A stretch of DNA of 64,000 nt. It comes from Planctomycetota bacterium (GTDB lineage Bacteria > Planctomycetota > Planctomycetia > Planctomycetales > Planctomycetaceae). Both the position numbers and the translations under genes were made by a program. Each line of letters begins with the position of its first letter. The first letter of the stretch is position 1. The DNA is taken from contig JAFEBS010000023.1 in the NCBI GenBank assembly GCA_018242525.1, positions 186,001-250,000 of the forward strand, in the 5' to 3' direction. A model generated the notes under the pieces. The model was given only the letters and a program-made list of their open reading frames with translations. It ran no database searches and was not told where the DNA came from. Below, one piece after another: positions 54,983-64,000 of the stretch.

Positions 54983-56464
54983 TCAATCGCGTCGTGTTGT
55001 GGAAATCGCGGGAAGTGGTTCCTCAGCGGGTTCACTGTGGGCCACGCAAGCCGCAATGACCAGGTCGCCTGTGACATTCACGACCGTTCGGCACATGTCC
55101 AGGATCCGGTCGACTCCCAGAATGATGCCGATCGCGGCTCCGGGGACACCGACGGACTGCATGACGACCACGATCAGTGGCAATGACCCGCCGGGCACGC
55201 CCGCGGTGCCGACTCCCGCCAGGATCGCCATCAGGACGACGCTGAACTGCTGCGTGGCACTCAACTCGACACCCATCACCTGGGCCAGGAAGAGCACGAC
55301 CACCCCTTCATACAGCGCGGTTCCATTCTGATTGCCCGTGGCCCCCACGGTCAGGACAAAGTTGGAAACCCGCTTGGGAAGCTTCAATTGCTCCTGGGCC
55401 ACTTCGATCGCTGTGGGTAACGTCGCGCTGGAGGACGACGTTCCAAATCCGACAAGCATCGCTTCCGAAACGTCTCGAAAAAATGACCATGGCGAACGGC
55501 GGGCAAAGACCATGACGACGATCGAGTAGACCACAAGCAATTGTAGTCCCAGGCCCAGCATCGCGGTGAGCACAAACCAGAACAATGTCTTCAGGATGCT
55601 GAGGCCGAGTTGGGCGGACAATGCAAAGACCAGGCAGCCAGCCCCCACGGGCGCCAGTTTCATCGCAAAACCGATCACGGACATCGAAATCGCGTACAGA
55701 CCTTCCAGACAGGCGACCAGCGTTTTTGTTTCTTCCGGTCGCGTGGTGATCGCGACGCCGCAAATCAATGAAAAGACCATGACTGCCAGCATGCCGTTTC
55801 CCTTGGAACTGCCATCGACGGCACCAACCATTTCCTGCAGCGGGTTTTCGGGCAGCAGGTTCACCAGGACATCACGAACCGGCTTGGCTTGCTTCGCCTT
55901 GTCCATACTCCTGTTGGCTTCGCCGGCGTACTGATCCAGAAGCTTTTGCCGCTGCCCAGGCTCCAGCGAAAGCCCCGGTTTCAAGCCGTCCACCAGGGTG
56001 ATTCCGATCAAGACTGCCGCCGTGGAGAGAATTGCCGTGAAACCGAGCGTTTTCAGTCCCATCATGCCGAGTTTGCGGACGTCGCCGATTTCCACGACTG
56101 CCAGCGTCAGGGCGGAAAAGACCATGGGGACGACCACCATGAACATCATTCGCAGGAAGACATCTCCGACGGGCTTGGCCCAGTAAATCGCCTCATCCAG
56201 CCAGCCATGCAGCCCGTTGCCGTTTTCGTCGGAACGCAGGTAATCGACATACCCGTCGGCCTTCCCGTTTCCATCCGGGTCATGCAGCACGCCCGGTTCC
56301 GCCGTACCGAGCCAGTTCGCAACCAGGCCCAGTGTGACGCCGATCACCAAACCAATCAGAATCCTGGTGTGAAGCGGCAGACCGCGTTTGCTTTGGTCGA
56401 CTGTCAGATTCCGAATGTCATCCACGGTCTCTGGCTGACCCTTGGCGTTCTCAATGTCGGACAT
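54983..56464 (-). CDS. Dicarboxylate/amino acid:cation symporter (DAACS/SLC1)
   Basis: 493 residues. The family signature GFGTSSSSATLPTAIEVAQEQLKLPKRV is complete, followed by NQNGTALYEG, VPGGSLPLIVVVMQSVG and DRILDMCRTVVNVTGDLVIA, the substrate- and ion-binding regions of GltPh-like transporters. An insertion of about 70 residues lies near the N-terminus (VLHDPDGNGKADGYVDYLRSDENG), Asp- and Gly-rich and probably extracytoplasmic. Imports aspartate, glutamate or C4-dicarboxylates with sodium or protons. The ATG at 56464 was chosen because upstream sequence is not conserved. It is convergent with the DUF962 gene. Confidence 0.95.
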   Translation of the reverse strand: MSDIENAKGQPETVDDIRNLTVDQSKRGLPLHTRILIGLVIGVTLGLVANWLGTAEPGVLHDPDGNGKADGYVDYLRSDENGNGLHGWLDEAIYWAKPVGDVFLRMMFMVVVPMVFSALTLAVVEIGDVRKLGMMGLKTLGFTAILSTAAVLIGITLVDGLKPGLSLEPGQRQKLLDQYAGEANRSMDKAKQAKPVRDVLVNLLPENPLQEMVGAVDGSSKGNGMLAVMVFSLICGVAITTRPEETKTLVACLEGLYAISMSVIGFAMKLAPVGAGCLVFALSAQLGLSILKTLFWFVLTAMLGLGLQLLVVYSIVVMVFARRSPWSFFRDVSEAMLVGFGTSSSSATLPTAIEVAQEQLKLPKRVSNFVLTVGATGNQNGTALYEGVVVLFLAQVMGVELSATQQFSVVLMAILAGVGTAGVPGGSLPLIVVVMQSVGVPGAAIGIILGVDRILDMCRTVVNVTGDLVIAACVAHSEPAEEPLPAISTTRRD

Positions 56465-56829
56465 GAATGACTTTCTGTGAACGGAGCGAAAGAATGGCCG
56501 GCGCGAGGAAAGTGTAACCGTCAAATCCCTGCTTGTCGTCCGTGGCGTTGATCCCATGGGAAAGCCCCACCGAACGCATAATCGGAGAATCCGGCAAAGT
56601 CCACGATCCGTTTGGTGGGTTGTTAAAACTTCCACCAGTCCTGATTTAAGAGAGACCACGAGGTGTGTCAGACTAGATTCTGACACCCACCAAGACGGGG
56701 ATCCTGGCGCGAGGATTCCGATTGTGTCACGAGTATCGAACGTGCCGGAATTGTCCGGGTGGGCACTGTTGTGAAGCGACGTTCTCGATTGCCATTCGTG
56801 TCCATGCCCGACTCTGAAAGTACGTGATC
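56465..56829. other. Divergent intergenic region with a hairpin
   Basis: No gene is supported. The region separates the symporter and the sensor kinase genes, so both promoters should be here. At 56665-56686 lies the inverted repeat GTGTCAGA / TCTGACAC with a 6-base loop, with GGTGT before it. It could be an operator or a small REP-like element; nothing tells which. Confidence 0.5.
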
Positions 56830-59076
56830 ATGAATCCGATGAACCTCTTCCGCAAGAAGCCGCGTCCGAGCGCTCACCCGGAAGGGGTCCATATGACGTG
56901 GGCTCATTCCAGCGCGGCACGGACGGCAACCCGGACGGCGATCTTTCTGAAGCAGCAGACGTGGGTGTTCCCGATCCTGGCGATTGTGGTGCTGTCGGTC
57001 CTGGCATTCAGCGTTCGCAAGGCGATCGAAAGCACGATGAAGGCGAACCTGCAGTCGCAGTTGCAAACGCTGCTGAACGTCGAAAAAGAAATGCTGCAGA
57101 CCTGGATCGGAGTCCAGTGCGCAAACGCCGAATCAGAGGCCAACGACTTTCAGGTCCGCGAAACCATCTATGAACTGCTCGCCGAGATTGAACAGTCCGA
57201 GCAGGCGCCACAGGGATTGATCCCCGCCACGCGCCTGAACATCGGGGTTGAGACGCATCGCAAGCTGCGAAACGAATTGGGGCCCGGGATGGCCTCACAC
57301 AATTACCTGGGTTATTTCGTCGCGGACAAAAACAAGCGGATTGTGTCGGCCACCCACGAAGAGACGATCGGGCTCCAAAACCTTCCTGAGTACGACACAT
57401 TCCTGACGCGTGCGCTGGAAGGGAAGACATCGGTTTGCCCGCCTTTTCCCAGCAACACCATGCAGAAGGACGCGGCTGGCAATTTGAGGACCGGTGTTCC
57501 GACCATGTTCGTCTGTGCCCCCGTGCGCGACGCCCGGTTTCAGGTCGTTGCGGCACTGGCGTTTCGGATGAGGCCGGAATCAGAATTCACCCGTCTGATG
57601 CAACTGGGGCAAATTGGTAAGACCGGTGAAACGTACGCATTTGACAAATCCGGCCGGATGGTCTCCGGAAGCCGGTTCGATGAATCCCTGATTCTGCTCG
57701 GGCTGCTCCCGGACACGCCACTGTCCAGCTCGATTCTCAATCTGTCCGTGAAGGATCCGGGGGGCAATCTGGCCACCGGATACCGCCCCGCCTTGCGTCG
57801 TGGTGATCTGCCGCTGACAAAAATGGCGGCGTCGGCGGTGCTGGGGAATTCGGGCGTGGATGTCAACGGTTATCGAGACTATCGTGGTGTTCCGGTGATT
57901 GGAGCCTGGACCTGGATGGAAGCCCATCAGATGGGGGTGGCCACCGAAATCGATTCCGCAGAGGCATTCCGGCCGCTCTCGATCCTGCAATGGACGTTTT
58001 GGGGACTGTACGCGCTTCTGGCCATCAGTTCTGCGGCGATCTTCGTCTTCACGCTGATGGTGGCCCGCCTGCGTCGACAGGCTCAAAAGTCCGCCATCGA
58101 ATCGCAAAAGCTGGGACAGTACACCCTGGAAAAGAAACTCGGGACCGGCGGCATGGGAGTGGTCTACAAGGGGATTCATGCAGTCCTGCGTCGTCCCACC
58201 GCCATCAAGCTGCTGAATGTCGACAAGGTCAACGACGATTCCATTAAACGGTTTGAACGTGAAGTTCAGATCACCTGCCAGTTGAACCATCCGAACACGG
58301 TCGCCATTTATGATTACGGCCGCACCCCGGAGGGGGTCTTCTACTATGCGATGGAATACCTGGACGGGATCGACCTGCAGACGCTGGTTGATCGTTACGG
58401 AGCGCAGCCGGAAGACCGCGTGATACACATCCTGCGACAGATCTGCGGTTCGTTGTACGAGGCGCATTCACTGGGACTGGTCCATCGCGATATCAAGCCT
58501 GCCAACATCATGTTCAATCGTCGCGGCAGCGAGCCGGACGTCGTGAAGGTGCTGGACTTCGGGCTGGTCAAGGCGCTCGACGATGAAAAAAATGCCGGAA
58601 TGACGTCGACCAATGGACTGACCGGAACTCCGTTGTACATGTCCCCGGAATCAATTCAGACGCCGCAATCGGTGGACGCACGCAGTGATATCTACGCCGT
58701 CGGTGCGGTGGGCTATTTCCTGCTGACAGGTCAACCGGTCTTTAGCGGCAGCAGTATTGTGGAACTGTGCCAGGCACACGTCGCTCGACAGCCGGACCCA
58801 CCGTCGGTGAAGCTGGGAAAACCGGTTTCTCCAGAACTGGAAGGAGCCATCATGGCATGCCTGGAGAAGTCGCGGGCCAGGCGACCACAAACGACACGTG
58901 ACCTGATTCTGCTGATGTCGCGCTGTCCGTCCGCCAATACGTGGTCGATCGAAGACGCCGACGCCTGGTGGGGCCGACACGAACGGTCTCACGCCAGTAC
59001 GACGGGGACGGCGGCCAGCGATGCCAACAAAAGTGCCGCCTCCGCCGGATTTGATCAGACAATGATTACGGGGTGA
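56830..59076 (+). CDS. Membrane Ser/Thr kinase with extracellular Cache-type sensor
   Basis: 748 residues. A helix at about 46-62 leads out, and a sensor of about 320 residues follows, with repeated PAS-like elements: LGYFVADKNKRIVSATHEETIG, VVAALAFRMRPES and TGETYAFDKSGRMVSGSRF, which fit a double Cache domain. A second helix at about 390-414 leads back in. The kinase (about 430-690) is complete: LGTGGMGVVYKG, AIKLL with the ATP lysine, HRDIKPANIM (about 552), DFG (about 576), and SPES in place of APE. So it should sense a small molecule outside and phosphorylate Ser or Thr inside. No target gene is obvious next to it. Confidence 0.92.
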   Translation: MNPMNLFRKKPRPSAHPEGVHMTWAHSSAARTATRTAIFLKQQTWVFPILAIVVLSVLAFSVRKAIESTMKANLQSQLQTLLNVEKEMLQTWIGVQCANAESEANDFQVRETIYELLAEIEQSEQAPQGLIPATRLNIGVETHRKLRNELGPGMASHNYLGYFVADKNKRIVSATHEETIGLQNLPEYDTFLTRALEGKTSVCPPFPSNTMQKDAAGNLRTGVPTMFVCAPVRDARFQVVAALAFRMRPESEFTRLMQLGQIGKTGETYAFDKSGRMVSGSRFDESLILLGLLPDTPLSSSILNLSVKDPGGNLATGYRPALRRGDLPLTKMAASAVLGNSGVDVNGYRDYRGVPVIGAWTWMEAHQMGVATEIDSAEAFRPLSILQWTFWGLYALLAISSAAIFVFTLMVARLRRQAQKSAIESQKLGQYTLEKKLGTGGMGVVYKGIHAVLRRPTAIKLLNVDKVNDDSIKRFEREVQITCQLNHPNTVAIYDYGRTPEGVFYYAMEYLDGIDLQTLVDRYGAQPEDRVIHILRQICGSLYEAHSLGLVHRDIKPANIMFNRRGSEPDVVKVLDFGLVKALDDEKNAGMTSTNGLTGTPLYMSPESIQTPQSVDARSDIYAVGAVGYFLLTGQPVFSGSSIVELCQAHVARQPDPPSVKLGKPVSPELEGAIMACLEKSRARRPQTTRDLILLMSRCPSANTWSIEDADAWWGRHERSHASTTGTAASDANKSAASAGFDQTMITG

Positions 59077-59080
59077 TCGA

Positions 59081-59479
59081 TCACTGGTCGGATTCCGAAA
59101 GTCGTTCAGTCGTTGTGGCTCGGATTCGCAACGGATAGTGTTCACCCGCTTCCATCGCCTCACGCCGTTCTCGCAAACATTCGCGGCCACCGATTTCGTA
59201 GTCGCGACAAACCTGCGGCCGGAATTCGTGGTGCTTGCAAAGCCGCGTCGTCGCATCAAACCAGAGGCATTTTTCTTGCGGTTCCTGGCCCCGCAGCAAA
59301 CCAGAAAAGTGAAAATTGATTTCGTCGATCAGTTCCTGGGGCAGGTTGTCAGGCCGAAATGGATGCGGGTCGGAATAGTGCGGGCGCGACGCATAGAGCA
59401 CCAATGGTGAACCGATCCCCAGGCAACAGATGCCGCAACCATCGCACGAAGTCGGCGGCAGAATGGGTAGCACGTCCAT
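59081..59479 (-). CDS. YkgJ-family cysteine cluster protein
   Basis: 132 residues with the Cys cluster of the YkgJ/CxxCxxCC family: CDGCGICCLG near the start, CLWFDATTRLCKHHEFRPQVCRDYEIGGREC in the second half. The eight or so Cys probably bind zinc or an iron-sulfur cluster. The function is unknown. It converges with the sensor kinase gene, four bases apart. Confidence 0.92.
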   Translation of the reverse strand: MDVLPILPPTSCDGCGICCLGIGSPLVLYASRPHYSDPHPFRPDNLPQELIDEINFHFSGLLRGQEPQEKCLWFDATTRLCKHHEFRPQVCRDYEIGGRECLRERREAMEAGEHYPLRIRATTTERLSESDQ

Positions 59480-59536
59480 TCCAGATCCCTGATCTCAAGT
59501 CGCAAACTGCGGGTCGTGGATCAGCCTCTTGTCTGA

Positions 59537-59845
59537 TCATGGCGCTGCCGTCGCGGAGACAATTTCACCTGTCCGATTCACTGTAATATCGGGATGCAAT
59601 TTGGCCAGCGAGAGACGTTGCAGCGACGAAACCCTGCCTGCGATCACGACCTGCACATCGCTGAATTCCGCACCTTCCAGTTTGGCGCCGATCAAGAGTG
59701 TCTCGTCATTGGCATAGCACAGACCGGCCCCCGTCCCGGCCAATTCTTGATCGGGAGACTCCAGTGGCCAGACGAGCGAACTGGCGGCAACCAGGACCAG
59801 GGTCCCGATAGCGAGCATCAATTGCCGTCCGCCCCCCATCATCAT
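59537..59845 (-). CDS. Small exported protein of unknown function
   Basis: 102 residues. It starts at the first of three ATGs, eight bases after AGGAG. Residues 8-27 form a hydrophobic segment (QLMLAIGTLVLVAASSLVWPL), a signal peptide or anchor. The soluble rest is beta-rich (LIGAKLEGAEFSDVQVVIAGRV). I recognise no family. It lies on the same strand as the YkgJ-like gene, 57 bases upstream of it. Confidence 0.68.
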   Translation of the reverse strand: MMMGGGRQLMLAIGTLVLVAASSLVWPLESPDQELAGTGAGLCYANDETLLIGAKLEGAEFSDVQVVIAGRVSSLQRLSLAKLHPDITVNRTGEIVSATAAP

Positions 59846-60018
59846 GGCAAAGACTCCTGAATCGGAAACCCGCCCCGCGATCGGTCTTCCAGCCTATCAA
59901 TGGATTCCTCCGTACGATGGACTTCACGTCCATCCGTGGCGATCGTAGCACAGCAGGATCACTCGGGCGGTCGTGGCGTCCATCTGACAGGCTTTGGTTG
60001 TCCCTCAAAGAGCAGACT

Positions 60019-60642
60019 CTACTTCTTTTCTTCCGGCTTTTTTTCTTCGGGTTTCTTTTCCTCGGGTTTTGCTTCCGCCGGCTTCGCCGGTTCGACGCCA
60101 CGCACAATTTGGATTTCAGGAAGGGCTGCTTTCAGGGCGGCGACGCCCTGGTCAGTCACCTTGGTTTCCCACAAATAAAGCTTCTTCAGCTTTTTCAACC
60201 CTTCCAGTTGCTTCAGACCAGCATCAGTGACCGCCGTTCCATACAGGTTCAAATACTCCAGGTTTTCAAGTCCCTTCAAATGCTCCATCCCGGCATCCGT
60301 AACCTTTGTTCGCTCCAAGTGCAGACGAACCAACTGCTTGCTTTCCTTGATGTTCACCAGTCCGACGTCGGTGATATCTTTGCCTCGCACATTCAGTTGC
60401 GCCAACTTGGGCAGGTTTTTGAGCGGTGCCAGGCTGGCGTCATCAATCTTGCCATCTGCCAGATGGTACGCCACATCCAGGCGATCGTCGTTTTGAGCCA
60501 GTTCCATCACCTGGCCACCCGCCTTGCGGATTTCGGCCATCGCCCCCATTTCCGCAGCAGTCGGCGGAACCTTGTCCTCGGAATAACTCGTGGAACCGAT
60601 CACCCCACTCAACACCAGACACAGACCAACGGTTCGGATCAT
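60019..60642 (-). CDS. Exported leucine-rich-repeat protein with KPEEK tail
   Basis: 207 residues from an ATG nine bases after AAGGAG. A signal peptide (residues 1-20) is followed by about five leucine-rich repeats of the type LxxLxLxxTxVTDAGLxxL (LERTKVTDAGMEHLKGL, LYGTAVTDAGLKQLEGL), the GALA-like/LRR form common in planctomycetes. It ends in repeats of EEKKP, about 25 residues, probably disordered. LRR surfaces bind proteins; the partner is unknown. Confidence 0.9.
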   Translation of the reverse strand: MIRTVGLCLVLSGVIGSTSYSEDKVPPTAAEMGAMAEIRKAGGQVMELAQNDDRLDVAYHLADGKIDDASLAPLKNLPKLAQLNVRGKDITDVGLVNIKESKQLVRLHLERTKVTDAGMEHLKGLENLEYLNLYGTAVTDAGLKQLEGLKKLKKLYLWETKVTDQGVAALKAALPEIQIVRGVEPAKPAEAKPEEKKPEEKKPEEKK

Positions 60643-60820
60643 CGTTGCAGACTCCTTGTTGATGGCACGGAAAGTTGGCCAAACCCATGCCGAAGTCTAC
60701 CAAAGTGCCCAGTTGTGCGCGTAGTGTCAGCATCCAAGGAGTTCATCGCAACATTGGTCTCGCCCGAATCGGCGAAATCCGCTACTAGTTCGTCGGACCC
60801 ACCCGTGTCCGGAGGACTTC

Positions 60821-61657
60821 ATGTCTGCATCGCTGATCAACGCCGATCCGACCCCGATTCATACGATCGGTCGACTTCTCAATCAGTTCATCATCGCCAT
60901 CGGTGATTTGACCCGATTTCTGTTCCTGGCACTGGCTGGATTGCTGGTGCGGATGCCGCGGTCGCGCGTCCTGTGGCCCGTGATGTACGAAGTGGGTGTC
61001 CGCAGCGTCCCGGTGATCGCAGTCACGGGGCTGTTTATTGGAATGGTTCTGGCCGTGCAGTCGTACGACACGCTTCGTTCATATCGATTGGAAAGCCGTA
61101 TCGGGTCAGTCATTAACGTCTCTCTTGTCAGAGAGTTGGGGCCGGTCCTGGCGGCCACGATGCTGGCGGGACGGGTGGGATGTGCGATGGCGGCGGAAAT
61201 CGGAACGATGCGTGTGACTGAGCAGATTGATGCCTTGAAAGCCCTGGGAGCCGATCCCATTTCGTACCTGGTAGTCCCGCGATTTCTCGCCTGTTTTTGC
61301 CTGATTCCCATCTTGACTCTGGTGGCAGACGGGGTGGGGATGCTGGGGGGATGGATGGTCAGTGTCCAACTGCTGGGTGTCAGCGATCACTTCTTCTGGT
61401 TGTACTCGCAACAGTTCATCACCGCGTTTGACGTGGTTTCCGGAGTTATGAAAAGCATGTTTTTCGGGGCGGCCATCTCGATCATCGCCTGCCATCGTGG
61501 TTTTCATTGTGGTTCCGGGGCCGAAGGAGTGGGCCGTGCCGCGACCGATTCGTTCGTCTGTTCGTTCATCGCAATCCTGGCGTTGGACCTGGTCCTGGCG
61601 ATTTTGTTGAACAACGTTTACCGATTGCTCTGGGCTCTGGGGATCCAGGTCCTGTGA
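60821..61657 (+). CDS. mlaE: MlaE-family ABC transporter permease
   Basis: 278 residues. Start ATG follows GGAGG at five bases. The family features are [57 protein letters not shown] and [19 protein letters not shown], and five hydrophobic helices. With the ATPase and MCE protein below, it forms an inner-membrane complex that moves phospholipids between the inner and outer membrane. It overlaps or touches the ATPase gene start. Confidence 0.95.
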   Translation: MSASLINADPTPIHTIGRLLNQFIIAIGDLTRFLFLALAGLLVRMPRSRVLWPVMYEVGVRSVPVIAVTGLFIGMVLAVQSYDTLRSYRLESRIGSVINVSLVRELGPVLAATMLAGRVGCAMAAEIGTMRVTEQIDALKALGADPISYLVVPRFLACFCLIPILTLVADGVGMLGGWMVSVQLLGVSDHFFWLYSQQFITAFDVVSGVMKSMFFGAAISIIACHRGFHCGSGAEGVGRAATDSFVCSFIAILALDLVLAILLNNVYRLLWALGIQVL

Positions 61658-61701
61658 CGAAATTCGACCCCAGAACCCATAAAAAGTCTGGTTTGGATCC
61701 G

Positions 61702-62538
61702 ATGTCTGTGAGTTCTGCCACAAAACCATTGACTGGCGTGACCGCCGCCGTTCCCGTGTTGGAATTGCGGGAAATCACCATGGAATTTGGAACCCAGCGT
61801 GTGCTGCAGGAGATCACGATTTCGGTTCGTCGCGGCGAAACATTGGTCCTGATTGGTGAAAGTGGATGCGGCAAAAGCGTGACCACCAAGTTGCTCGCCG
61901 GACTCTTGGAGCCGACCCGGGGCGAGGTCTGCTGGGATGGTCGCCCGGTTCAAAACAGGTCGGCCCGCGAACTCCGCCGAGATCGTCTGCGATTTGGATA
62001 TCTGTTTCAGGGGGCGGCCCTGTTCGACAGTCTGAATGTCTACGAAAATGTCGCCTTCGGGCTGCGTGAAAACACGGAACTGAAGGAATCACAGATTCGG
62101 GATGTCGTCCTGGAACGCCTGCGAGAAGTCGGTCTGTCGCCGACGGTCAGCGACAAGCGGCCCTCTGATCTTTCGGGGGGGATGAAAAAACGCGTGGGGC
62201 TGGCACGGGCCCTGGCCATGTCACCCGATGTTGTTTTCTACGATGAACCAACGACTGGGCTGGACCCGGTCATGAGTGACGTGATCAATGAACTGATCCT
62301 GCAAACCCAGGCTCGGCGGAAGGTGACCAGTGTCGTGGTCACGCATGACATGAATACGGTGCGTCGAGTCGCGGATCGAGTTGTGATGTTGTACCCCTTG
62401 AGCCGGATTATGGCGGGGGAGCCGCAACTGATCTTCGAAGGTTCACCGGAGGCGGCTTTTGAGAATCCGGATCTACGCGTCACCAGTTTTGTGCGTGGCG
62501 AGGCCGGGGAAAGGCTGAAGGAAATGTATGCAGCGTAG
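61702..62538 (+). CDS. mlaF: MlaF-type ABC transporter ATPase
   Basis: About 278 residues. Walker A is [10 protein letters not shown], the signature [14 protein letters not shown], and Walker [14 protein letters not shown]; the His switch is VVVTHDMNT. The SGGMKKR form is typical for the Mla family. ATG 61702 is the likely start; a GTG at 61654 overlapping the mlaE stop as GTGA would add 16 residues. It hydrolyses ATP on the cytoplasmic side of MlaE. Confidence 0.94.
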   Translation: MSVSSATKPLTGVTAAVPVLELREITMEFGTQRVLQEITISVRRGETLVLIGESGCGKSVTTKLLAGLLEPTRGEVCWDGRPVQNRSARELRRDRLRFGYLFQGAALFDSLNVYENVAFGLRENTELKESQIRDVVLERLREVGLSPTVSDKRPSDLSGGMKKRVGLARALAMSPDVVFYDEPTTGLDPVMSDVINELILQTQARRKVTSVVVTHDMNTVRRVADRVVMLYPLSRIMAGEPQLIFEGSPEAAFENPDLRVTSFVRGEAGERLKEMYAA

Positions 62539-62616
62539 TATGTTACGGCTGGTTTTTGTCGGGATGTGAACCATCCCGCCAGGATGATTGGTTGGAACAG
62601 GCAAGGATGCTGGAAC

Positions 62617-63777
62617 ATGGCGACGGAGCGGCAGGCTCAATTTCGGACAGGGATGCTGGTGATGGTCGCGTTCGCGATCGGTGGCTGGCTGGTCTATGAA
62701 TTTGGCGACTTAAACCAGTTCACTCAAAAGCGCTACGTGCTGTTGATCCACTTCGAATCCGCCTCGGGGTTGTATCCCACCGCTCCCGTAACGTACAGCG
62801 GTCTATCTGTGGGTGTGGTCCGCCAGATTCAGCTCGACGAAAAGCGGGGCGGAGTCGTCGCGACGGTCAACATTCGTGAAGGAGTCCGCGTTCCCGCCGA
62901 CAGCAAAGCCATCGTGGTACGCTCGATTCTGGGAGAAACGGCCATTGACATCACGGCCGGAAATGCGCGCGAACATCTCAAGCCGGGAATGCGCATGCAG
63001 GGCCAGATGGCCGTTGATCCACTGGAGATGGTTCAACGCATGGAAGGTCGCGCTGTCGAGGTGCTGGATGCACTGACCTCCACCAGTCGCGAATGGGAAC
63101 TGGTTGCGAAAAACGTCAACGGTCTGATGGAAACCAAACGGGGCGACCTGGATCAGGTGGTCGAACGCGCGGCTGAATCGCTGCATCAATTCACAGTGAC
63201 GATGGCGCAGGTGAATGAACTGCTCAAGTCTGCCAATAAAGTGGTGGGGGATCCAGAAGCCCAGCAGGCTCTGCATGAGACCCTGGTGGCGATGCCCAAG
63301 CTGGTCAATGAGACTCAACGTACCATCGCGGAAACTCGTGGGGCCGTTCAGTCCACCCGGCTGGTGCTGGACAACGTCAACAAGAACCTGGTGAACTTGA
63401 ACCAGTTGACCGAACCGGTTGGTAAGCGTGGTGAGCAGATGGTCGCGAAACTCGACAGTAGTCTGACCAATCTGGATCAGCTGATGTCGGAACTGAACCG
63501 CTTCTCGAAGCTGGTCAACACGAAGGATGGATCACTGCAAAAGTTTGCCAGCGACCCGTCGCTGTACGACAACCTGGACCGTTCCTCGCAGTCGCTGGCG
63601 GTCCTGCTGCGAAACGTCGAACCCGTCTTGCGCGATCTGCGCGAATTCAGTGACAAGGTGGCCCGTAACCCGGAACTGCTCGGCGTGGGCGGGGCCGTCC
63701 GCCCCAGTGCCGGGGTGAAAGATTCAGAACTGCTGAATTCGCAGAAGCCGGTTGCTCGCGGGAACAATCGGCAGTAG
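62617..63777 (+). CDS. mlaD: MlaD/MCE-domain lipid-binding protein
   Basis: 386 residues from ATG 62617, nine bases after AAGGA. An N-terminal helix (FRTGMLVMVAFAIGGWLVYEF) anchors it, followed by an MCE domain (about 35-120): VTYSGLSVGVVRQIQLDEKRGG, VVATVNIREGVRVPADSKAIVVRSILGETAIDI. A long helical and coiled-coil part of about 230 residues follows, longer than in E. coli MlaD (183 residues), as in other LetB/PqiB-like or planctomycete MCE proteins. It binds and channels lipid in the periplasm. No outer-membrane MlaA or periplasmic MlaC gene is in the window. Confidence 0.93.
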   Translation: MATERQAQFRTGMLVMVAFAIGGWLVYEFGDLNQFTQKRYVLLIHFESASGLYPTAPVTYSGLSVGVVRQIQLDEKRGGVVATVNIREGVRVPADSKAIVVRSILGETAIDITAGNAREHLKPGMRMQGQMAVDPLEMVQRMEGRAVEVLDALTSTSREWELVAKNVNGLMETKRGDLDQVVERAAESLHQFTVTMAQVNELLKSANKVVGDPEAQQALHETLVAMPKLVNETQRTIAETRGAVQSTRLVLDNVNKNLVNLNQLTEPVGKRGEQMVAKLDSSLTNLDQLMSELNRFSKLVNTKDGSLQKFASDPSLYDNLDRSSQSLAVLLRNVEPVLRDLREFSDKVARNPELLGVGGAVRPSAGVKDSELLNSQKPVARGNNRQ

Positions 63778-63841
63778 GGTCAATCCCATGGGGCGATGGC
63801 ATGAAATTGAGAGACTACAAAAGCGCATGCGGAAGCGATCC

Positions 63842-64000
63842 TTAGCACTGGCAAATACTCCCCCGCGAGCGTCGTGTCCTTGAGGGCTGGACGACGAAGT
63901 GCCAGTGATTTGGCATCAAACAGAAAGACAGAATCGGCAAAGGAAACAATTGATGAGCTTCGCTCAGCACGCGTTCAAAGGCTGCGTAGTCATCGAGTTT
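63842..64000 (-). pseudogene. Truncated REP-associated transposase at the window edge
   Basis: On the minus strand, from the edge, 53 codons read DDYAAFERVLSEAHQLF, then LSFCLMPNHWHFVVQP with an intact HWH metal pair. It then runs into RTRRSRG and a TAA at 63842-63844. The family would continue for more than 100 residues with RWLTxTHTxRWHxHxH, so this copy is cut off. The left end lies near an inverted pair GCACTGGC / GCCAGTG. The N-terminal part lies outside the window. Confidence 0.85.

Noticed and set aside
63953..64000. Plus-strand ATG after AAAGGA near the right edge
   Set aside because: The minus strand in the same place encodes a recognisable transposase segment with MPNHWHF, which explains the DNA better.

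Overview
The window reads as a stretch of chromosome from a planctomycete, probably of the Planctomycetaceae/Schlesneria type. I infer this from the gene families, not from any marker gene: an ECF-like sigma domain fused to a Ser/Thr kinase, a second membrane Ser/Thr kinase with an extracellular sensor, a long MoxR/DUF58/BatA/VWA operon, DUF1573, NPCBM, a sulfatase-like protein, a Gfo/Idh oxidoreductase and REP-associated transposases of a type common in that phylum. I recognised no rRNA, tRNA or CRISPR array.

Left part (1-7 kb): a nucleotidyltransferase-fold protein, the sigma-kinase fusion, a FdxA-type ferredoxin, a lone fliM, proA, greA and a Gfo/Idh oxidoreductase; mostly ordinary housekeeping genes. 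At 7.1-8.2 kb lies a PAQR/haemolysin-III membrane protein with a zinc-ribbon N-terminus whose first exon-like segment is out of frame across an A7 run. At 8.5-13.1 kb is a compact four-gene plus-strand cluster, different in base composition from its neighbours: a GT39-type membrane glycosyltransferase, a secreted protein with 14 cysteines, a LolA-like secreted protein with a C-terminal anchor, and a DUF1573 protein.

From 30.15 kb down to 13.27 kb ten minus-strand genes form one envelope operon: MoxR ATPase, DUF58, two BatA/VWA membrane proteins, a large DUF4175-like membrane protein, a KPGDP-/polyQ-rich secreted protein, a helical secreted protein, an NPCBM protein, an HtrA-type protease and a second HtrA-like protein that has lost its catalytic serine. 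Upstream is a sulfatase-fold protein lacking its active-site motif.

31.6-36.8 kb is an eroded accessory zone. It holds a small gene with a clear terminator, two decayed copies of the 3' end of an archaemetzincin gene whose intact copy sits at 36.8-37.7 kb, a broken REP-associated transposase, a PcfJ-like protein, an 11-bp-period repeat, and an intact transposase framed by inverted REP hairpins. Then come VOC, sucD, sucC, a FucU-type mutarotase, a Ycf46-like AAA ATPase and a CHAP-domain secreted protein.

44.6-54.8 kb looks like a small carrier-protein-based biosynthetic cluster: methyltransferase, acyl/aryl-AMP ligase, stand-alone ACP, E2-type acyltransferase, SyrP-like Fe(II)/2-oxoglutarate dioxygenase, a secreted alpha/beta hydrolase with a ~600-residue unknown C-terminus, a stand-alone condensation-type enzyme with HHxxxDG, and a DUF962/Mpo1-like membrane protein. 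No NRPS or PKS megasynthase is present. This is my best candidate for an undescribed system.

The right part holds a DAACS-type dicarboxylate symporter, the sensor kinase, a YkgJ-type Cys-cluster protein, a small exported protein, a leucine-rich-repeat protein, a complete inner-membrane MlaE-MlaF-MlaD lipid transporter, and a truncated transposase running off the right edge.
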